Shown here piece by piece: positions 56,541 to 64,000 of a stretch of 64,000 nt of DNA. The translations under genes were made by a program, and so were the position numbers. Each line of letters begins with the position of its first letter. The first letter of the stretch is position 1. The stretch covers positions 62,001 to 126,000 of the forward strand of contig MU004197.1 of the NCBI GenBank assembly GCA_010093605.1, given 5' to 3'. Source of the stretch: Lophium mytilinum. Taxonomy: Eukaryota; Ascomycota; Dothideomycetes; Mytilinidiales; Mytilinidiaceae. The notes below the pieces were generated by a model. It searched no databases. It was not told where the DNA came from and saw only the letters and a program-made list of their open reading frames with translations.

Positions 56541-59300
56541 TTGTTAGCCGGGGTGCTCCTCACGGTGGCGCCGACCGAGCAAGAAGAGAGCATAGGCCTT
56601 TCGACTTGGTGCTGCTGTAAATTCAGCGCTTTGGTAGTATTTAGTAGGTCGACAAGGTTCAGATTAGACAACCTTCTAAAGGACTAAAACTTTGCTACCT
56701 TAGGTACTTCTTACGATGGCGCCCACTAAGTAAGGAGAGAACACGGGCACCTTTTTTTAGAACTACGGTCTTTTATATGCTCTAAAGGTAGTAAGTAGAT
56801 TGATAGGGTTTAGATTAGACTACCATGTGATGAACGGAAGTCTTGCTGGCTGGGGTATCCACTACGTTGGCACCGACTGATCATGGGCCGAGCACGGGCA
56901 TCTTGGTTCAGCACTACTGTATCTCCAACACTTCATATCCAATTGAAAGGTCGACGAGGTCGACATTAGACCACCTTTTAGCCCGCTAAACGCCTCCTAG
57001 TTGGGCTATTCTTTACAGTAGCTTCGGCCGAGCAAGGAGAGAACAGGGGCCTCCCTATTCAGCACTGCGGTGCCTCCAATACATCCAAAGTGTTGAGACG
57101 ATCGACGAGGCTGATACTAAACATCCTTTCGGCCCGCGAAACACCTGCCAGTTAGGCGACTCCTTACGGCGGCGTTTAGCAAGCAAAAGTAGGGCCTTTG
57201 TAGGGGCATAATCGGAGGCGCGAAACGCTGGCCCAGAATTAAGCAATGAGAGAGAGCAACATCCGACGTAGTAGAGATAGGGTACTACTTAACTAGTTTA
57301 ACGGCAGCTGGCGGGGCCACTCCTTACCCCGGCAATGAGCAGCAGAATTAGGGGTATGCTGTAGCAAAATAGGGTAGCACTATATCTAAGAAAGCAGGTA
57401 GTAATATATTATAAATATTCAACGGAGAATAAATGCAGGTACCCCCTAGCTAGCTTAGTACTTATTAGAGGGGGTACTCTTTACGGCGGCAGCAAGTAAG
57501 TAGAAGCGATGCGTTAAAGTAGCATATATAAGTGCGTAAACTTTACACCTATACCTATTATAAGATTACAATCTATAAACTCTAACCTATAGAAATTAGG
57601 CTACGTTGTAACTACCTAAATACTAGCTAGCGGAGACGCTCCTTGCAGCGCTATTGGGCGAGCAAAAAAAAGCTATACATTTATATATCCGTGCCACTTG
57701 CATTCTTCATCTAGATTTTTTCTCGAACTAAGGTAAAAAGTTTAGTGTCGTAAAAACTAGGCTACCTCTTTATATCCTAATCACCTATAACCTGGGGCAC
57801 CTCTAAGGGCGGTATTAAGCTAGCACAAGTAGAAACTATATAGCCGAATCTTTCGTGCCTAAACCTTTGCTCTAGAGATATAGGATAAACATAATATCTA
57901 ATCCTTGCAATTTACTAAAGAACGATCGTGGAGGGATGGCGCTGGTGGCTATTAGTAGAGACCGTGAGGCGTGTATACATCTCGAAAAGTCCTTAGGGGC
58001 GTAGGCACCTTAGTTGAGCTCGTAGTCTTCTTCGTACTTTTGCCTTTCTTCTCCTTCTCCTCCTCCTTCTCGGCAGCTGGCGGGGACGTGGCGAGGGCGG
58101 CGGCAGCTAGACACAATCCCGCGACGGGATTCGGCGGCGAGGGCGCGACGGAGGCGGCGTGCGATCTTCCATCGCCTCGACCAGAGCCTCTTGCAGACGG
58201 TGACCGGGCCCGACCAGGATGATTATCGTTTCAACCGCAACTAGCAAACTCGATACAGTAAGATCCAGGTTACCATTTAACTTGCTGGAGGACCTGTTCA
58301 CCGGGCCACTCCGCACGGTGGTATTAGGTGAGCAAAGGTAGAACCCGTGGAGCGCGGAATCTACGTTTCCTACCGTCCAATACGGATTTGCGCGAGCAAC
58401 CTAATGTCGAGTTCGAGACCGTGGAAATTAGGCTACCTTTTGTCCAGCTAATTACGTAGTAGTAGGGGTGCTCCTTACGGTGCTATTTATAGAGTAAAAG
58501 CAAAGGTAATATAGCCGTATTCCCACTCATACATCCTTCTTAGCTAGATCTATAAGATGTTTTTCAAGACGATCGAAACTGAATTCCCTTTTGACCAGCT
58601 GGTTACCTGTTCTAGGGGGCACTCCTTACAGTGGCATTACGCGAACGATGTTTCAAGCTATGCAGTACGAAATGCGCGTATCTCGCCTTCTGACCTAGAT
58701 CTAAGATAGGAACTTGATTCAAAAAGCGAGACGGTCGATACTAGGCTACTTTTTGCCTGGCTGATTACCTGCTAGTGAGGCTGCTCCTCACGGTGGCGTT
58801 CATGTAGCGAAATTGGATACTATACAGCCGTATTCCCGCGTATACAATCTTTTGAGCTAGAGCTACAATAAGAATTCAATGTCAGGTTCAAGGCGGTTGA
58901 AATTGCGCTCCCTTTTAACCAGTTGATAACGTCCTTACGAGGCCGCTTCTTACGGTGGTATCGCGCAGGCAAAATAGGAGTCTATGCAGTAAAGAATGCG
59001 CGTATCTAACCTTCCGATCTAGATCTAGTATTGAAACGCAATATAAGAATCAAGGCGGTTGAAACTAGGTTATATTTTGACAGACTAGACAACGGCTAGC
59101 GGGGATACTCCTGACGGTGGTATTGGGCGTGCAAGATCGATAAATAGGCAGTGAGATATCCGCGTATCTAGTCTTCTGTCTCATCTCCACTGTAGACATT
59201 TAAGGTAATATTCAAGGCTATAGATATCAGGGCTACCGTTTAACACATAAGAGACGTGCCACCTGAGGTGCTCCTGACAGCGGCACTAAGCATGCAGGAA
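56541..59300 (+). repeat. Long hairpin-core tandem array
   Basis: Cores begin at about 56556, 56707, 56858, 57009, 57161, 57320, 57477, 57639, 57801, 58309, 58471, 58622, 58784, 58946, 59108 and 59271. Steps are about 151 bases at the left end and exactly 162 for many others; the 508-base gap holds a foreign GC-rich block. The core consensus is GG-NNACT-CCTTAC-RGTGG followed by TATT..GCGAGCAAAA. Between cores lies AT-rich DNA with a recurring GATCGAAACT-type block. All units point the same way. The AT-rich spacers suggest RIP-like mutation of an old tandem repeat. Confidence 0.85.
57952..58230 (-). pseudogene. GC-rich coding-like fragment inside the array
   Basis: A minus-strand frame of 92 codons ends at a TAA (57954-57952) and is bounded upstream by TGA; no ATG start was seen. 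It reads RSPSARGSGRGDG, then an Ala/Pro stretch, then EKEEEKEKKGKSTKKTTSS and a short non-repetitive C-terminus. Base composition is far more GC-rich than the surrounding array. I read it as a captured fragment of a gene for a Lys-rich, disordered protein; its source is not visible in the window. Confidence 0.4.
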
Positions 59301-59545
59301 TAAGAAACTAACAGTGTTATATCTAGGGTCCTATCGCATGACCTAGTACTGTAAAAAGTAAGGCCACGACGTTACGGTGTTCAAATCACGCTGAGATTGC
59401 ACAAGGTAGTTATAGAAGCACTTTTGATCTACAGCTCGTCCTTCTCCACCAGCACGCACCCCCCAGCTCACTCCTATACAGTCCATTGTAATAACACACA
59501 GCTGTTAGGCTGCACGTCGTAACTAGAACCATACAGGAGCGAGCT
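59262..59545 (+). repeat. Duplicated segment B: hairpin core plus conserved 3'-flank block
   Basis: Aligns with 27386-27675: core TGCT-CCTGAC-AGCG, then GGGTCCTA.CGCATGA, GTTCAAATCA, GATCTACAGC, AACACACAGCTGTTAGGCTG and ACGTCGTA. It forms the last unit of the long array and lies about 100 bases beyond the stop of the large minus-strand gene, as segment A does for its gene. Confidence 0.75.
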
Positions 59546-59651
59546 GGTATATACTTATACAAATCCCAACGCCTCCCAAAACAAGCAAGCAATGCCGGAA
59601 ACAACCCACAAGACCACCATATCGTGCCCACTACTGCTCAATCTGCCTCTC

Positions 59652-62600
59652 CTACTGCTCTTTGTCGCGCTCCTTTTGAAGAAACTCCTTAGCCTTCGTC
59701 CATGAGTTCTTGATCTCATGCTTAATGTTCTCTTTATAGTCGTCCAGCTCCCGACAATCAGCGGTCAATTGGAGGTACTGATCGAAGGCGTATGCCTCCC
59801 TCTCGATGCTAAACTTCACAAGTTGGCGATCATTCAACAGGGGCTGTCCGCCGTGGAGATCAAGCCCATTCTTCTTCGTGTAGCTATCGTATATGGCAAC
59901 GAGGCGCTTGCGCCGTCGCGCAAAGTGCTCTTGTTCCAGCGCTGGCCAATCCGAGGCGAAATCGTTCAGATTTGGGAGCTTCGCAGCCTGCGTTGGTTGG
60001 AGTGAAATGAAGGTTACAAACTTCCACCAATACGACGCTCCGGATGTCCGGAAGTTGTTCTTCTCTTCCAACATCTTGTTCACGTACGCGTCTTTCGTGC
60101 GGTTGTTGTTGTAGAGCGAAGACTCTTGGGCCGAGGCCAAACGCGCGAGCTGGGGGTCCGTGAGCAAGCGTGCGCCATTGCGAGGGAACAGGTGGTTGGC
60201 CGACTGATAGGCGTTAAGAAGGGTGCGCAGACCGGCCTCGCGAACTGGGCGGCGTACACACTGTCCTTCGGGAATCATGTCTCCGTTTTTCTGATGCTGT
60301 AAATCGAACGGTGCCTTCAGGGGGGTATCCGGGAGGGGAGGGAGGCTAGGGGCGGGTAGGAGAGGAGGAACTACCGCCTGATTTGCAGGCTGGTGGCCAG
60401 ATCTGTCTGTTTCGCTGGGCAGAGAGCGATCTTCTTGAGCGACGTTCGAAATCGCGTTGGAGCTGCCAGGTACTTGCTGGGCTGAAGAAAGCACCGCCGA
60501 AGTCACTCTGACAGTGGCAGCAGGCTGATAAACAGAAGCTTGATTACGAGGGTCGCTGACGTGGCTAGTCACAGTGCGGTCTTCTGGCGCTGCGCTTGGA
60601 ATCGCGCACGATTCGCCAGGTACTTGCTGGGCTGAAGGCTCCACCACCGGCGCCACTCTGACAGCCGCAGCCGGCTGGTAGAACGGGACGGGAGCAGCTG
60701 CGATTTGCGGACCGGAGTTCTCCCGAAGCAAATCCCTCGCAACATTTGCTACTGTTTTCCAGCGCGCTGGATCTGTGAGCGCTACCGTGAAGAATCGCAC
60801 ATTATCGCTGATCTTCTGACGATAGTCGTGGAGGTTCTTGGCCCTGGTAACCAAATTCTTCTCATATCGCTGTATGAACGTGGCGATTTCGTCTTCAGTT
60901 ATGTTATGGTACGTATCGCGTAGTTTAACCAGGATGTTGTAGAACTCCGTCAAACCAATCGTTCTTTCGCTCATGTAGGCAACTCCGGGAACAGGCAAAG
61001 GATTTATTGCCAGAGGTAAGACGAGGCGCCCATGGAGATGCTGAGATTCATGCGCGGAAACATCGTTGGAGAGCGGGCTAATCCTAACGTTAGGTGTCAA
61101 GACCGCTTGGCGGGCAGTTGAAGCTGCTTGGGCGGATGTGAAAGGGTCAACAGCGTCGCCATTTTGACCGAGCCCGCCGATTATCTCCTCATCACCTTCC
61201 CAGTCACGTGTTTCGTCGCGCATTTCTGAGTCAACGCCTTGGTGGCTGGCATCGACCCGCGGAGCTGGGGTGGTGAGCATCGCATATTGATTGAAGCTCG
61301 GCAATGTAGGAGGGCGCGCAAGGAGTGCGGGTTGAGCGGGGTTGAAGAGACTCGGAAGCACAGTATTCGAGGTGCTGATGGCATCCGCAGATACTTGCGC
61401 TGTAGTCGGCAGCATCGGGTTTCGAGGTAGATCCTGAAATGGATGGCCAGGCGCGGGACCCACATGAGTGCTCAATGGCACTGGCGGAGAGAACGTGAAC
61501 GATGGAGTATTCAAACCAGAAAATGCGAACGGCTGAGGAGTAAGACCAGAGAATGCCAATGGCGGAGGAGTAAAACCAGAGAATGCTGCTGGCTGAGTCG
61601 CCAGACCAGAAAATGCCACTGGTTGAGACTTCAAACCTGAGTTGGAAGGTAGTTTGTAGCCATCCATCTGTACGTCTCCAACATCAGGATAATTGTGCTC
61701 AGGCTCGGCCAACTCTCCTGCGTCATCAGCTGCTTCTTCAAGCGCGTTGATATTGCTATCTTCTTGCATTGGATGGTCGGGCTGCGCAGTATTACTAGCA
61801 CTCTCGCTGGGCGGAGCGGCTTCCATGGCACCGTTGCCACCATGAACGGCGTCGTCGTCCTCCTCAAGCTCGGCCAACTCCCCTGCATCATCAGCTACGC
61901 CTTCAGTCGCGTTGATATTGACATTTTGTTGAATTGGGGACCCGAGCTGCGCAGCATTATGAGCATTCTGGCTGGGCGAGGTGGGTTGCACGACACCTTT
62001 GCCACCATTAGCGGCATCACCGTTGTCCTCAGGCTCTGTCAACTCCCCTGCGTCATCAACTGCGCCTTCAGCCACGCCCATATTGCTCGTCTCGTGAACT
62101 GGAGACACAGGTTGCGCAGCATTGAGAGTACTCTGGCTGGGTGGGGTGGTTTGCGCAACACTGTTGCTACCATCAGCGGCATTGTCGTTGTGGTCAGACT
62201 CGTCTCCCTGGGGCTGTTCATCGCGAGAAACAGCATGATCGGGATGCTCATCCTCTGCATTGGAGTCCAGGCCTTGATGTAGCCGGTCGTCTTCAGGGGG
62301 AAATCCGGAAGAACCGGAATTAGAATTGACCTCGACCGTGTCTTCCTTCTCCGCGGAAGCCCCATGTGACTGTTCCGGGTCGCCAATGTTCTGCTGCGCT
62401 GCTCCAAGGTCACCACTATGGCTTGCCTCCATATGGGGGCGCTCGAAGGCGGCCAATGCTTCAGCAACCTGCTGGGAAACCTGCTGGGAAACCTGCTGGG
62501 AAATCTGTTGAGCCACGGTAGCACTCAAGAAGGTCTGGAACTCGTGACTGCATAAGCGCTCATCGACAGCAGCCTTGATATCGCGAGCGCGGTTCGCATC

Positions 62601-63696
62601 AGCTTGCTCAAGAAACGCATCAAGTTGGGCTACTGCAGCATTGGTCTTGGCAAACTCCTCTCCTACCATCTTCCAAGCAGCGTCGAGTTTTTGCTTCTGT
62701 TCCAGGTCTTGGGACACGATATCGTCTATCCGCTTGTTTAGTGACAGAGCTGATAGCGACGCTTTCTTGATGTCGGCGCGAAGGGCCGAGATGCACGTCG
62801 ACCCACTTGAGACGCTTGTTTCGTTCAACTTGGAGACATTCTCGTTGAGTGACTTTGTGGTATTTTGGAGCTCTTGCATGCCTTTGCGCAGAATGCCAAT
62901 CTTGCTGGTGTGGTCGTTAGATTTCTCTTGGAGCGTGTCGACTTCTTCTCGTCCGAACGATGGCCTCGCGATTTGCTTCTTCAGATCTGAGACGTCTTTT
63001 CGGAGTGATGTGAACTTCTTTGACCCTTCCTTGATGCACTTGCGCTCCAAGTCACGGACTTCCCAAGAGATACTGTCCATGCGCGTAGTCATCTTGTTCG
63101 CAGCTTCGGTGGCAGCCTGATCAACTTCCTTGGCAGTCTCATCACCCTTCTTAACCATGTCTTTCGCTTCCGCGACATCAGCTTTAGCCTCCGAAGCATC
63201 CTTTGCCGTCTTCCTGACCAAGGTCTCCAGAGTCTTAAAGGAATTGTGTTCATGCAGGTGATTCTTGTGAATGAAACCCGCGCTGACCTCGCCCAGGTCT
63301 TTCCGGATGGAGCGTTGATGGTCCTCCAAAGAACCGAAGCGGTCGTCTAAGCTAGTAAAGCCACCTATGCCCAGATGGTGTCGGTGTGTTGGGTTTGCGG
63401 CAACGGCGACTTCATCAGCGATTCTTTTGTAGTTCCACTCCTCGTTGCCGTGTAAGAGCTCTTCCACCTCACTTGTCCGTTGTTCCACCTCAGTGATCCG
63501 GTCTTCCACCTCTTCCAGAGTATGTTGTCTTGCCGGGAAAAACTTGGTATGGGGGTCGGCATCGTGCGCGTGCATATGGCGGGATCGGGAAGGTATGTAA
63601 CTGAGGATGCGTCCCAACTCAGCTCTCTTGGCGCGGCGTTCTTGACGGGCCTTCTCACGTTCCAAACGGACCTCTTCGTCTTTGGGGTCGATTTTG
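59652..63696 (-). CDS. Large coiled-coil protein with FSG repeats and three KIX-like modules (5' end missing)
   Basis: The last exon runs from an acceptor (GCTAAC branch, TATAG, exon from 63696) to the stop at 59652, about 1347 residues. The long frame has no ATG at its start, so the first exon lies upstream or beyond the window. Order: basic start; coiled coil to about 62480, ending in QQVSQQVSQQV; three roughly 57-residue acidic repeats with DDAGEL (61690-62190); five xAFSGL/F repeats (61490-61640); then three related helical modules at about 60785-60970, 60020-60250 and 59700-59930. The last two carry LLTDPQLARLASAQES and PLLNDRQLVKFSIEREA. The module also occurs in the protein at 37978 and resembles KIX domains in spacing. 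A transcription-linked role is inferred. Confidence 0.8.
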
Positions 63697-63739
63697 CTAT
63701 AGTGTTGTTAGCAATTGCATGCTTCTGTGACGCTTATGA

Positions 63740-64000
63740 AGTACAGTGACAGGCCGCAAGTCTAGGCACACCAGTACGCCACTGCTTGGGGTACACCCAG
63801 AGGATCTCGAAGACTCAAGGGCAATGTCAAGCTTCAAGCAGTGCAGATTAGACTGCCTCTTGACCAATTGCCTGCTCAGCAGCCAGGGCACTCCTCACGG
63901 TGACGTTGAGTGGTCAAGCTGGAGCCGAGCTGCAATGAGTCCGTGTGCCCAGACTTGTAGCCCAAGACCGTACCACATATCGAAGGGAGTTCCATGGTGA
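63740..64000 (+). repeat. Hairpin-core unit at right edge
   Basis: Contains the long form of the unit: GGGCAATGTCAAGCTTCAAG, GTGCAGATTAGACTGCC, CAGCAGCCAGGGCACT-CCTCAC-GGTGACG and GTCAAGCTGGAGCC. It is closest to the copies at 17.8 (reverse) and 51.8 kb. It sits just upstream of the acceptor of the large gene, either inside its first intron or in its promoter. Confidence 0.7.

Noticed and set aside
56541-59300. CRISPR array
   Set aside because: Periodic repeats, but units are about 160 bases with long diverged spacers, in DNA with spliceosomal introns; this is a eukaryotic tandem repeat.

Overview
The window looks like nuclear DNA of a filamentous ascomycete (Pezizomycotina). Genes carry short introns of about 50-75 bases with GTAAGT/GTATGT donors, CTAAC or CTGAC branch sites and AG acceptors. 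Promoters and leaders are C/T-rich, many proteins are long and disordered, and RIP-like C-to-T decay is visible in pseudogenes and repeats. The class cannot be settled from the sequence alone; Dothideomycetes or a relative is a guess. The only clear housekeeping gene is the GPI-anchor subunit GPI19/PIG-P at 42953-44134. The rest is accessory sequence made of paralogous families and repeats.

Region 1 (about 0.5-25.6 kb) is a tandem array of a divergent two-gene module. In each module a long minus-strand gene (FHA-like domain, degenerate kinase domain, in two copies a WW-like motif, then a conserved domain with a WYHxPSRxFN motif and an acidic or repetitive tail) faces a plus-strand partner across 0.9-1.2 kb. 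The partner is a disordered, basic, probably nuclear protein. Intact modules are 1165-6965, 7734-14181 and 18414-25559. A decayed fourth partner lies at about 16.65-17.2 kb, and a tail-like relic of a further long gene lies at 568-822. Each family keeps one intron at the same aligned place and phase.

Region 2 (27.9-44.1 kb) is mixed: a disordered 1221-aa protein, an F-box gene with an inverted RIP-like decayed copy, a 344-aa protein with a KIX-like repeat, a P-loop GTPase-like gene with apparent frameshifts, a small Glu/Ala-rich protein, and GPI19.

Region 3 (44.9-63.7 kb) holds three very large minus-strand genes. Two (44916-50747 and 52594-55764) are paralogues with a soluble head, an intron, one membrane helix, a coiled coil and a long disordered tail; their 3' flanks are also homologous. 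The third (59652-63696, 5' end not found) has a coiled coil, FSG repeats and three KIX-like modules related to the 344-aa protein.

A previously unlabelled repeat family runs through the window. Its core is a small imperfect palindrome, roughly GCCACT-CCTTAC-AGTGGC, in units of about 150-165 bases. It forms a near-regular array at 56.5-59.3 kb (many steps exactly 162 bases), shorter arrays at 33.8-34.7, 36.4-37.1 and 51.5-52.1 kb, and scattered copies. Some substitutions in the arms preserve pairing.

The best candidates for an undescribed system are the repeated FHA/pseudokinase/WW plus partner module and the hairpin-core repeat family. Many of the proteins carry a bipartite KR...KRxR basic motif, so a set of nuclear, phospho-signal-reading proteins is a reasonable but unproven reading.
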